Below, one piece after another: positions 13,687 through 20,528 of a stretch of 22,427 nucleotides of DNA. Location: NCBI GenBank assembly GCA_964441735.1, contig CAYTVB010000029.1, forward strand, positions 1 to 22,427, given 5' to 3'. Source of the stretch: JASMTM01 sp964441735. Lineage in GTDB: Bacteria; Thermotogota; Thermotogae; Petrotogales; Kosmotogaceae. Numbering within the stretch: the first letter of the stretch is position 1; each line of letters opens with the position of its first letter. The position numbers and the translations under genes were made by a program. The notes below the pieces were generated by a model. That model made no database searches, had not been told where the DNA came from, and worked only from the letters and a program-made list of their open reading frames with translations.

Positions 13687-14538
13687 ATGAAAAGAAAAGA
13701 GCTAAGCGACTTTGAAAAATTTGTGATTTTTGATAAAGGCACAGAGAAGCCATTTTCTGGAAAATATAACGATCACTTCAAAGATGGATTATATGTCTGC
13801 AAAAACTGTGGAATACCTCTATACGAATCGAATAGTAAGTTTCACTCTCATTGTGGGTGGCCAAGTTTTGATGAAGAAATCCCCAATGCAGTTGAAAAAC
13901 GACCTGATCCCGATGGGGTGAGAACAGAAATATCGTGTAATTATTGTGGAGCCCATCTGGGACATGTATTTACAGGAGAGGAATACACGGAAAAAAATGT
14001 CAGACACTGTGTGAATTCAGTTTCATTAGATTTCTTAGAAAATAATGAAAAACCAAAAATAGACCGCATATACTTCGCAGCCGGTTGCTTCTGGGGAGTA
14101 GAACATCTTATAAAAGATCTTGATGGTGTTGAAAGAGTGCGTGTTGGTTATATGGGAGGACACATGAAGCTTCCAACCTATGAACAGGTATGTATGGGAA
14201 TTACAAACCATGCTGAAACTGTTGAAGTGATATACAACCAGAAAATAACCACTGAAAAACTAATCAAATACTTTTTTGAGATACATGATTTCACACAGGT
14301 CGATAGACAGGGACCAGATATAGGCACTCAGTACAGAAGTGTTATTTTTTATACAACAGAATCACAAAAGAAGGTTGCTGAAAAATTGAAGACTCAGCTT
14401 GAAAAAACATACAATGTTGCTACAAAAATAGAAAAAGCGGAAACCTTCTGGTTAGCTGAAGCATATCACCAGCATTACTATGAAAAAACAAAGCATTCTC
14501 CTTACTGTCATTACAGAAGAGAGATCAATTGGCAGTAG
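13687..14538 (+). CDS. msrBA: Bifunctional methionine sulfoxide reductase, MsrB-MsrA fusion
   Basis: The fusion reduces both stereoisomers of methionine sulfoxide in proteins. The MsrB domain (about residues 1-118) comes first: zinc ligands C38/C41 (CKNC) and C84/C87 (CNYC), HSHCGWPSFDEEIP with C56, and catalytic C108 in RHCVNS. The MsrA domain (about 125-283) has GCFWG with catalytic C134, RVGYMGGH, the YEQVCMGITNHAE stretch, and a C-terminal HSPYCHYRREINW with C274, a possible resolving cysteine. There is no signal peptide, so it acts in the cytoplasm. ATG follows AGGAGG by six nt. The domain order B-A differs from the A-B order of PilB-type enzymes. Both halves keep their active cysteines and should be functional. 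Confidence 0.97.
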   Translation: MKRKELSDFEKFVIFDKGTEKPFSGKYNDHFKDGLYVCKNCGIPLYESNSKFHSHCGWPSFDEEIPNAVEKRPDPDGVRTEISCNYCGAHLGHVFTGEEYTEKNVRHCVNSVSLDFLENNEKPKIDRIYFAAGCFWGVEHLIKDLDGVERVRVGYMGGHMKLPTYEQVCMGITNHAETVEVIYNQKITTEKLIKYFFEIHDFTQVDRQGPDIGTQYRSVIFYTTESQKKVAEKLKTQLEKTYNVATKIEKAETFWLAEAYHQHYYEKTKHSPYCHYRREINWQ

Positions 14539-14569
14539 AACTTGCTTCAGATTTTTATGTTGAAAGAAG

Positions 14570-14575
14570 TATAAT
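14570..14575 (+). promoter_or_regulatory. Possible -10 box before the small exported-protein gene
   Basis: A perfect TATAAT sits 24 nt before the ATG, but the best -35 (TTCAGA at 18 nt) is poor. The gene may equally be read through from msrBA, whose stop is 60 nt upstream. Confidence 0.35.
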
Positions 14576-14598
14576 AGTCCAGAGGGGGTGCAACTTTT

Positions 14599-15102
14599 AT
14601 GAAAAAATTAATAATACTGTTTTTTGTAATATTATTCGCAACTATTTCTTTAGCAGGATTTTCGCTGGGCATAAATAATGTTGTGGCAATGACAGAGTCC
14701 TTTACAGATACACCACTATCAGGCTTTGTTGGAATTGATGTTCTCGGACTCGATGCTCGTTATGAATTGGGACTACTAGTTGTTGGTATCGAGACACCAT
14801 TTATGATGTTCACATTATCTGAAGATACAGGAGTGGATACTAGTCCAATAATACCCGGAATTGCCTGGCATGGATATATAGGAGCTAAACTGAATTTTGG
14901 TCCAATATACATACTTGGTGATATTGGTCATACCCTGGCTATTGGTGAACAGCTTGAATTGGGCTTTTCTCCATTACGCCTTGGTGGAGGAATAAGTTTA
15001 GGCAAACATATATATCTAGAACTAACTACTGTAGCCGTTTTACAAAAACTATCCGAAACAATAGGTAAAATTTTCACTTTGCAAGCAGGGTATGTCTTTT
15101 AG
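14599..15102 (+). CDS. Small exported protein, possible outer-membrane beta-barrel
   Basis: The family is not recognised. The 167-residue product starts with a clear signal peptide (MKKLIILFFVILFATISLAG), cleaved probably after the alanine or glycine near residue 20. The mature part has no cysteine and no long hydrophobic helix. It alternates polar and hydrophobic residues with many glycines (for example LDARYELGLLVVGIETP and AKLNFGPIYILGDIGH) and ends in LQAGYVF. A final Phe after alternating residues is the usual last strand of outer-membrane barrels read by the BAM complex. A barrel of perhaps eight strands is therefore my inference. Translation uses GAGGGGGTG before the ATG; a bidirectional terminator follows 14 nt after the stop. 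Confidence 0.8.
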   Translation: MKKLIILFFVILFATISLAGFSLGINNVVAMTESFTDTPLSGFVGIDVLGLDARYELGLLVVGIETPFMMFTLSEDTGVDTSPIIPGIAWHGYIGAKLNFGPIYILGDIGHTLAIGEQLELGFSPLRLGGGISLGKHIYLELTTVAVLQKLSETIGKIFTLQAGYVF

Positions 15103-15116
15103 TATTTTTATTTAAT

Positions 15117-15148
15117 AAAAAAAGCATCCTGTAATGGGATGCTTTTTT
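15117..15148. terminator. Bidirectional intrinsic terminator
   Basis: GCATCC (15124-15129) pairs with GGATGC (15137-15142) around a short loop. An A-tract on the left and a T-tract on the right extend the stem and serve as the U-run on either strand. It lies between convergent genes and should end both transcripts. Confidence 0.9.
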
Positions 15149-15177
15149 AATAATCTAACTATATAAAAATTTGTGTA

Positions 15178-16275
15178 TCAAGTCTTAAATAATTCTTCAA
15201 CTGATTCAGCAACTACTTTTTTTAGTTTATTTCTATGAACCTTTAATATCAGATCAGGCTCTTTCATTTCAGATGTGACAAGCCCTGTCTCAGAAAGTTT
15301 ATGTAGATGATTTTCCATAACATACATTGTAAGATTAAGTTTTTTAGCAAGTTTTGCAGCTTCTATGTCTCCCTCTTTAAGTAAATACTTCAAAATCCTC
15401 ATTCTGTCATAATTTCCAAGTGCATCAAAAACTTCTATGTAATTGCTACTCTCTTCTACTTTTATCTCTGGTTTCTTCAGAACATCATATCCAATAAGGT
15501 ATATTCTTCCACCGTCTTCCAGCATTGCACTAAGAGAAGCCAACCCAAGAAAATAAGAAATACCAAGATATAGCTTTCTTTCAAATACTTTTTCATGACT
15601 GGTAAAATCTAACTTCCTTAAGTAATCGTCACCATTTTTTTCATAGTTTTCCTTTAAAATCCTGGTCTTTTCTTTGTTATCTTTAACTACTTCGTCCTCT
15701 ATCTTCGAATAAACATTTTCATAGTACCACTCAAGAAAATATATATAATCTTCCTTCATCTTTTTAGGATTATTGAAAAACTCAAGAAGATTGGCTTTTT
15801 GCTCAGTTGAATAAAGTGTTGATTTCGTTATGAATGTAAGCATTTCTTCCTCATTTGAAGTAAGCGTATCCACAAGTTTTCCCATTGATTCAAAGCTCTT
15901 ATCATCAATTACAGGACCCAGACCTGTATAGAGATAGTATTTAAGCATTTCTTTTTCAGGTAAGTCTTTTAGAAACTCTATTATCTCCTGAACCGTTGTT
16001 AATTTTTCTATAGGCATTTTGACAATTGGAATCAGCCCAAAAAATGTTTCACAATTCACAAATCTGTCCAGTAGTTCCATAATATCAGCTGGTAATTCAC
16101 TTCTAATCTCTTCTACCCAATATTTTAACTCTTTGTCAGGTTTTAAGCCTGCGTTTTTGTATGCTGGTCTTTCATAGGCATCGTCGATTCTTTTACTACA
16201 ATTAAGTTTTACCATGCTTAAGAAAAAGTCATAGATTGATGTATTTTCGATAATTGCTCTTTCTGGCTTATTCAC
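15178..16275 (-). CDS. Transcriptional regulator with C-terminal ArsR-like winged helix and unknown N-terminal region
   Basis: The last 85 residues hold a winged helix of the ArsR/HTH_20 type: EVFDALGNYDRMRILKYLL, then LAKKLNLTMYVMENHLHKLSETGLV as helix-turn-helix, then a wing. No metal-binding CxC is present, so a simple metal sensor is unlikely. The first 270 residues are mainly helical, charged and not recognised; similar long proteins with a C-terminal ArsR domain are known but poorly studied. The start is taken as GTG at 16275, because AAGGAGGG lies seven nt before it; an ATG six nt upstream would be almost touching that site. 365 residues. It is a single-gene unit convergent with the exported protein. 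Target genes are unknown; the AT-rich upstream region and the flavoprotein are candidates. Confidence 0.8.
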   Translation of the reverse strand: MNKPERAIIENTSIYDFFLSMVKLNCSKRIDDAYERPAYKNAGLKPDKELKYWVEEIRSELPADIMELLDRFVNCETFFGLIPIVKMPIEKLTTVQEIIEFLKDLPEKEMLKYYLYTGLGPVIDDKSFESMGKLVDTLTSNEEEMLTFITKSTLYSTEQKANLLEFFNNPKKMKEDYIYFLEWYYENVYSKIEDEVVKDNKEKTRILKENYEKNGDDYLRKLDFTSHEKVFERKLYLGISYFLGLASLSAMLEDGGRIYLIGYDVLKKPEIKVEESSNYIEVFDALGNYDRMRILKYLLKEGDIEAAKLAKKLNLTMYVMENHLHKLSETGLVTSEMKEPDLILKVHRNKLKKVVAESVEELFKT

Positions 16276-16299
16276 GCTCATCCCTCCTTAACGATTTTT

Positions 16300-16305
16300 A
16301 TTATA
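16300..16305 (-). promoter_or_regulatory. Possible -10 box of the ArsR-like regulator gene
   Basis: A perfect TATAAT on the minus strand lies about 11 nt before the AAGGAGGG ribosome site. No good -35 box was found at 16-18 nt, so activation or another sigma factor is possible. Confidence 0.4.
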
Positions 16306-16609
16306 ACACTGCTTAAACAACATTATTTTTCTATTAGAATTTTTTCTATATTGCGAAAAACACAAATATTTAAACACAACCTACTAAATTAAAATACATT
16401 ATCCCTGACATATCATATTTAAGATAAATATATAATTTTTCTGATTATAATTAAAAATATTTATTTTTTTAAATTTTTCTATTTTTGTACAATTTGCTTT
16501 ATTTTTTTGTATTGCACTATTATAGCATTATAGCTAACAGACTTCAAAAAATACTCAGACATTTATTCCAAATATTATAAAATGAAATGTAATAATCTTT
16601 ATTTAATAC
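16306..16609. other. Very AT-rich spacer
   Basis: No coding sequence was seen. It is made of T- and A-runs with a tandem ATTATAGC pair near 16523-16538. This is probably upstream regulatory DNA for the divergent transcripts on each side. Confidence 0.5.
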
Positions 16610-16638
16610 TTGACAATATTAAATATAAAGTGTATATA
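16610..16638 (+). promoter_or_regulatory. Strong promoter of small-ORF transcript
   Basis: TTGACA (16610-16615), exactly 17 nt, then TATATA (16633-16638). It lies about 37 nt before an ATG that has a perfect AAGGAGGG site. This is the best rightward promoter in the AT-rich region. Confidence 0.75.
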
Positions 16639-16675
16639 TAAATAATGAACAATAAAATATTAAGGAGGGATTGAA

Positions 16676-16783
16676 ATGTTGAATAAGAAAATTAGAAAAC
16701 TAAGAGAAGTAGAAAAAATTATTGAGTCTAAAAAGCAAAAATTTCATTCAAATCTACTAATCAATGCAAGACATTTTGTGTAA
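16676..16783 (+). CDS. Small basic helical protein, 35 residues, unknown function
   Basis: The ORF begins MLNKKIRKLREVEKIIESKK and ends ARHFV. It was not matched to a family. Support comes from signals: a near-consensus promoter and AAGGAGGG seven nt before the ATG, the strongest such pair in this part of the window. The product is lysine-rich and predicted helical, with a heptad-like run of I/L residues over the first 20 positions. There is no signal peptide. A second frame (16764-16910) overlaps its last 20 nt. Together they may be two small proteins, a frameshifted gene, or a regulated leader for the flavoprotein gene 185 nt downstream. A loose likeness to Spo0E-like short helical proteins is too weak to use. 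Confidence 0.5.
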   Translation: MLNKKIRKLREVEKIIESKKQKFHSNLLINARHFV

Positions 16784-16910
16784 AGGTTTTCAAAGTAAAG
16801 GGGGTGACAAAATAACAAAAAGAGAAACAAAGATACATTACAAAGAATTAGATAACGATCTTGAAACAACAAAAATCGAAGTACTGCAGAAAGTATATAT
16901 AAACAGATAG
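16764..16910 (+). CDS. Possible second small ORF, 48 residues, in the +1 frame
   Basis: This frame, MQDILCKGFQSKGGDKITKR and on to ...VYINR, overlaps the end of the 35-residue ORF and stays open to TAG at 16910. Its second half (about ITKRETKIHYKELDNDLE) has a coding-like mix of charged and hydrophobic residues. The ATG at 16764 lacks a good ribosome site, whereas AAAGGGGG lies inside the frame, before an ATA and no standard start codon. Either translation is coupled to the first ORF, or both are pieces of one gene split by a frameshift, or the frame is chance. Confidence 0.3.
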   Translation: MQDILCKGFQSKGGDKITKRETKIHYKELDNDLETTKIEVLQKVYINR

Positions 16911-16968
16911 AACAAAATAGGAAAAGAAGTATAATATCATTACAGTTAATGTGAAAGGAAGTATTGAA

Positions 16969-17655
16969 ATGAAAATATTTGCGATTAATGGAAGCCCAAG
17001 AATGGAAAAAGGAAACACCGAATTGATCCTAGAACCTTTTCTTCAAGGAATAAGAGATACAGGGAGTGAAACAGAAAAATATTACGCAACTGCGTTGGAT
17101 ATAAAACCATGCAGTTGCGGATATTTCTACTGTTGGGATAGTAGTCCTGGAAACTGCATAATTGATGATGATATGCAAATGCTTTATCCCAAATTAAAGA
17201 AATCAGACATTCTGGTCATAGCTACTCCCGTATATACTCAACTTCCAGGTGATTTACAAAATTTTATCAACAGATTGCTCCCGCTAATGAATCCGAAACT
17301 TGAAATGCATGAGGAAAGGACAAGAGCTAGACTTCGTGATAATGTGAATATCACAAAAATAGCCCTTGTTTCAGTTTGTGGCTGGTGGGAAATGGGCAAC
17401 TTTGAAACGGTAGAAAAAATAATTCAGGAACTTTCAAAAACCACGAATGTTGAATATGCTGGAGCATTGTTAAGACCTCATTCTTATATGATGCGTAATC
17501 AGGGAAAACTAACAGAAGATGGCAAACAAATTCTTGAGCATACCAAAAAAGCAGGAAGAGAATTAATAACAGAAGGAAGAATGCAAAAAGAAACGCTTGA
17601 TGCAATAAGCCGCCCATTAATCACCAAAGAACAATATTTGAGTCCTCATAATTAA
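16969..17655 (+). CDS. NADPH-dependent FMN reductase / iron-sulfur-flavoprotein-like protein
   Basis: This flavodoxin-fold oxidoreductase of 228 residues binds FMN and moves electrons in the cytoplasm; the physiological partner is unknown. MKIFAINGSPRMEKGNTELI gives the first strand and FMN phosphate loop. PCSCGYFYCWDSSPGNCIIDDD holds four cysteines near the flavin, a variant of the CxxCxxC-C pattern of iron-sulfur flavoproteins, so a cluster or redox thiols are possible. IATPVYTQLPGDLQNFINRL is the second FMN-contact loop. ATG at 16969 follows AAGGAAG by about seven nt; an in-frame GTG 18 nt earlier lacks spacing. It is downstream of the small ORFs and may share their promoter, though a TATAAT at 16930-16935 could also serve. 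Confidence 0.88.
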   Translation: MKIFAINGSPRMEKGNTELILEPFLQGIRDTGSETEKYYATALDIKPCSCGYFYCWDSSPGNCIIDDDMQMLYPKLKKSDILVIATPVYTQLPGDLQNFINRLLPLMNPKLEMHEERTRARLRDNVNITKIALVSVCGWWEMGNFETVEKIIQELSKTTNVEYAGALLRPHSYMMRNQGKLTEDGKQILEHTKKAGRELITEGRMQKETLDAISRPLITKEQYLSPHN

Positions 17656-17912
17656 TATTTACTCCTGTTTCATATTACCTAAAATAATTGAGCATAAAGT
17701 CTTTCAATTATGCATATGAATTTACTTACAGAATAATTTCAGGTTATCTGCTTTTGTAATTCTTGTCAGAAAAAATTATCTTTTATGAAAATCTCTAGAT
17801 ATTAATAAATACAGATATTTTTGATCGCTAAACAAAATATTAAAAATCTCATTTAGTCAATTTTCTAGAACTAGTTATAAATAATATAGACACTAGTATT
17901 TAACAGACTGTA

Positions 17913-17926
17913 ATCAAACGTTTGAT
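17913..17926. promoter_or_regulatory. 14-bp perfect palindrome overlapping a -35 box, candidate operator
   Basis: ATCAAACGTTTGAT is fully symmetric with a central CG, as in many LacI-family operators. It covers five of the six -35 bases of the promoter at 17922-17949, a position where binding would block transcription. No LacI-type gene is in the window. Confidence 0.5.
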
Positions 17927-17949
17927 ATTTTCTTTTTTAGTGCTATAAT
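17922..17949 (+). promoter_or_regulatory. Promoter upstream of the unknown exported-protein gene
   Basis: TTGATA (17922-17927), 16-nt spacer, TATAAT (17944-17949) preceded by TGC, which makes an extended -10. The next gene on this strand starts about 300 nt downstream, so either the leader is long or a small RNA is made. Confidence 0.65.
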
Positions 17950-18108
17950 CACATTTGGAAATAATATGTTTCTAAGAAGAGCAACAACAGTTATATAGAG
18001 AATTTAATTTTGTTGACATTTATTTTGTTTGAAAACTGAGAATATCTCTCTTTATTAAGCTATATGTTTCAATAAATCAGATAATTTAAAATATTGATAA
18101 AAACTTCT

Positions 18109-18125
18109 CAGATAGTTTCTATCTG
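18109..18125 (+). other. Perfect small hairpin in the leader region
   Basis: CAGATAG and CTATCTG enclose a TTT loop. It is not followed by a T-run and so is unlikely to be a terminator. It could be an RNA stability element or a protein-binding dyad. Confidence 0.4.
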
Positions 18126-18257
18126 TGATTTACATTAACTATAAGACTCATATTTTCTTTCTAAATGTAACCATATCTCTATAGTCAAAAAAATATCAAG
18201 CGATCATTTTTTCTAACTTCAGTTAATTAATCCTTAAAGGGAAAAGGAGAGGTTAAT

Positions 18258-19748
18258 ATGAAACACGTAATAGTTATAATGGTGATCATTCTTGGAATCA
18301 TGATTTTTGCTGGAGATCCATATTTCACTGAAGAAAACGTGAATAATTTCATTAACGAACTTGAAGATCAAGGATTTATCGTACAACAGGGAATGTTATA
18401 TTCATTTGATATGCCCGATTTGTTTTCAAATTACATTACTCCAAGTTGCTATGGAAACAACGCAGATACACCCTACTGTGTTTACTTTTTACCACCTGCT
18501 CCCAATCAAATAGCAGAAAATTCTTTTCCTTTCACTGCAAGAATAAGAGAAGATGAGGCGATTATTTTTGTTGGATGGACCCCTCCGGAAGTTACCTATT
18601 TTAGTTATGAGACTCTTATTATGTTTCGTCATTTTCCTGGGGAGGACCTACCTACCAGGATATTTGCAGGTGTAGGTGACACAGTAAATATAATGAATAT
18701 TAACACAGGAAAGTCGATTAAAGAAGAGACTAAAGGTACAATATTCAATGCACCAACAATAATTATCAGTACACCCGATAAAAATATTGATAAATTGATG
18801 CGAGCAGCTGTAGAAGAAGCTGGATTCAGCAAAGAAATTATAAACACTGATATCATACCTTCCGCTATACTGCAACTTGGTGTCGACAAATATGATGATG
18901 AATTGATTTTTGGCTCGCGATTCGCCTTTTTCAAAAATCCTGAAGATAAAGCATACGCACTTGACCCTTCTGCACTAAAAGATGGTGAGTTCTGGACAAA
19001 GCCACCATACAGTCCAAACCACAGAGGATGGGTATTGAGGGTAACTCCATCTCAACCTGTTAAACTTGATCCATTCCCTGTTCCAAATTTAATCCCAAGA
19101 GACTCAGGTGATTATTCGGAACTTGACCTTAAACCCACAATGGACAAACTTGAAAAAGCAATAATAGATTATTATTCTAATTACAAAGCAGAAATACTAC
19201 GTACTAGAAGATGGATAGAACTTAGTTATATAGCGATTCAGAATAACACTGATGTTCTGGGTGATTCACGAGATTCTATTTATTTCAGAACAAATTCATT
19301 CTTACTTGGTGAAGATGCAGATGATTTCGCAATTGTCTTTGGGCCAGTTCATGCACTCACAGGCAAGGCAATATACTCAAGTTTTGTTTTATATACCGAT
19401 GATCTTGTAGAAGATTTACTTCCCAATGAGTCAAACATTCTGTATGGATTTCTTAGTGTCAACAGTGAACAGACTCCAGAAAGTAAACTGGGATTGGTTG
19501 GAAGTGCTGAAAGATTTTTACCTGATGACCCCAACGCTAAATATTTCTATGTTTGGAAAGTCGCCAGAAGTAATCCTTATAATGAGGATTATTGTGTCAT
19601 AGTACCTGACAAACCACCTAGTGAACGAATAACCTATAACAATCTCATGGTTGCATTCAGAGCTTACATAAATCCAGCAACAGGTGTTGGGCCATCATAT
19701 GAAGAGATCTTGATGGACAAAGTAATACATTTTAAACCTAATAAATAA
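18258..19748 (+). CDS. Exported protein of unknown family, 496 residues
   Basis: I do not recognise this protein. MKHVIVIMVIILGIMIFAGDP is a signal peptide, or a single N-terminal anchor, with likely cleavage near residue 18. The rest has no membrane helix. It contains two close cysteines (C64 and C74 in SCYGNNADTPYC) that could form a disulfide, many aromatics (GWTPPEVTYFSYETLIMFRHF) and a Pro-rich middle (KPPYSPNHRGWVLRVTP; VKLDPFPVPNLIPRD). The C-terminal third (KYFYVWKVARSNPYNEDYCVIVPDKPP) reads like a compact domain. No catalytic motif or repeat was identified. ATG follows GGAGAGG by five nt. The gene stands alone between a 600-nt leader region and plsY, so context gives no function. Confidence 0.85.
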   Translation: MKHVIVIMVIILGIMIFAGDPYFTEENVNNFINELEDQGFIVQQGMLYSFDMPDLFSNYITPSCYGNNADTPYCVYFLPPAPNQIAENSFPFTARIREDEAIIFVGWTPPEVTYFSYETLIMFRHFPGEDLPTRIFAGVGDTVNIMNINTGKSIKEETKGTIFNAPTIIISTPDKNIDKLMRAAVEEAGFSKEIINTDIIPSAILQLGVDKYDDELIFGSRFAFFKNPEDKAYALDPSALKDGEFWTKPPYSPNHRGWVLRVTPSQPVKLDPFPVPNLIPRDSGDYSELDLKPTMDKLEKAIIDYYSNYKAEILRTRRWIELSYIAIQNNTDVLGDSRDSIYFRTNSFLLGEDADDFAIVFGPVHALTGKAIYSSFVLYTDDLVEDLLPNESNILYGFLSVNSEQTPESKLGLVGSAERFLPDDPNAKYFYVWKVARSNPYNEDYCVIVPDKPPSERITYNNLMVAFRAYINPATGVGPSYEEILMDKVIHFKPNK

Positions 19749-19878
19749 AACTGATAGATTTCATTCAAACTCTAATTATAGTTGGAGATTAAGAAAAATA
19801 AGTATATATACAATTAATTGGTTTCTTCGTTTCCAATGAAATAAGTCTTTTTCCGTACTGTATTTACCGGTCTCATAT

Positions 19879-19887
19879 TGCTATAAT
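19879..19887 (+). promoter_or_regulatory. Extended -10 promoter of the plsY-GT2 operon
   Basis: TGCTATAAT gives the extended -10 motif; no good -35 box lies upstream, which extended -10 promoters can do without. The start would be about 45-50 nt before plsY. Confidence 0.55.
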
Positions 19888-19940
19888 TGTTTGACATGGT
19901 TTTTAGGACAATGAGTTTAACCAAACATTAAAGGTGAAAT

Positions 19941-20528
19941 ATGAGAGAACTGTTGATATCATTACTTGCATTTTTTTCTGGTGCTGTACCCTACGCCTAT
20001 ATTCTTGTAAAGATATTTACGGGAAAAGACATAAGATCATTTGGCAAGGATGGAAATCCGGGAACAACCAATGCTTTCAAAGCTGGAGGATGGAAAATCG
20101 GAATATTGGTTATGCTGCTTGATTACTTTAAAGCAGCGTTACCTGTTCAGTTTGCTGTATCATTAAAAATAGATAATACCTGGCTTGTGATTATCTGCTG
20201 TTTACCGATCCTTGGACATATTTTTAGTCCTTTTCTAAAATTCAAAGGTGGAAAGGGAATAGCTACAACCTTTGGTTCCTGGGGTGGGCTTACTATATGG
20301 GAAGGACCTTCAATTCTGGGGGCAACTATGGTTATCTTTACCTTCCTGGCAAAAAAAATGCCCGATATCTTTAAAGTGATTATTTCCATGCTTGTTTTGT
20401 TGATATATTTCATATTATCAGGTAGAAGTCAACCTGAATATTTCATCTTCTGGATTTTTAATATCGCCATTATTCTCTACGCTCACAAAAAAGAGATAAC
20501 TTCGCTTTTTCCGAGGAAAACAAAATGA
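19941..20528 (+). CDS. plsY: Glycerol-3-phosphate acyltransferase
   Basis: PlsY transfers an acyl group from acyl-phosphate to glycerol-3-phosphate, the first step of membrane phospholipid synthesis. It is an integral membrane protein. The 195-residue length is normal. Conserved blocks: GKDIRSFGKDGNPGTTNAFK (28-47; the usual form is SGNPGATN), LLDYFKA (59-65), and GHIFSPFLKFKGGKGIATTFG, the signature glycine-rich loop. Hydrophobic segments occur at about 4-24, 52-76, 78-95, 115-130 and 140-185. The ATG has AAGGTG a few nt upstream. Its stop overlaps the start of the next gene as ATGA, so the glycosyltransferase is translationally coupled. Change of the SGNPGAT motif to DGNPGTT suggests a divergent subgroup. 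Confidence 0.95.
   Translation: MRELLISLLAFFSGAVPYAYILVKIFTGKDIRSFGKDGNPGTTNAFKAGGWKIGILVMLLDYFKAALPVQFAVSLKIDNTWLVIICCLPILGHIFSPFLKFKGGKGIATTFGSWGGLTIWEGPSILGATMVIFTFLAKKMPDIFKVIISMLVLLIYFILSGRSQPEYFIFWIFNIAIILYAHKKEITSLFPRKTK

Larger units (their letters stand above)
17656..18257. other. 600-nt AT-rich spacer with promoter and hairpin
   Basis: No coding sequence was seen on either strand. It holds a palindrome overlapping a good promoter (17913-17949) and a perfect CAGATAG-TTT-CTATCTG hairpin (18109-18125). If the promoter serves the downstream gene, the leader is about 300 nt. Confidence 0.6.

Noticed and set aside
18013..18018. Perfect TTGACA as a second promoter upstream of the exported-protein gene
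   Set aside because: No acceptable -10 box at 16-18 nt; the best nearby hexamer matches only two positions.
19749..19800. Possible terminator after the unknown exported-protein gene (CTCTAA...TTGGAG)
   Set aside because: The stem is only six bp with a wobble pair and has no T-run after it.
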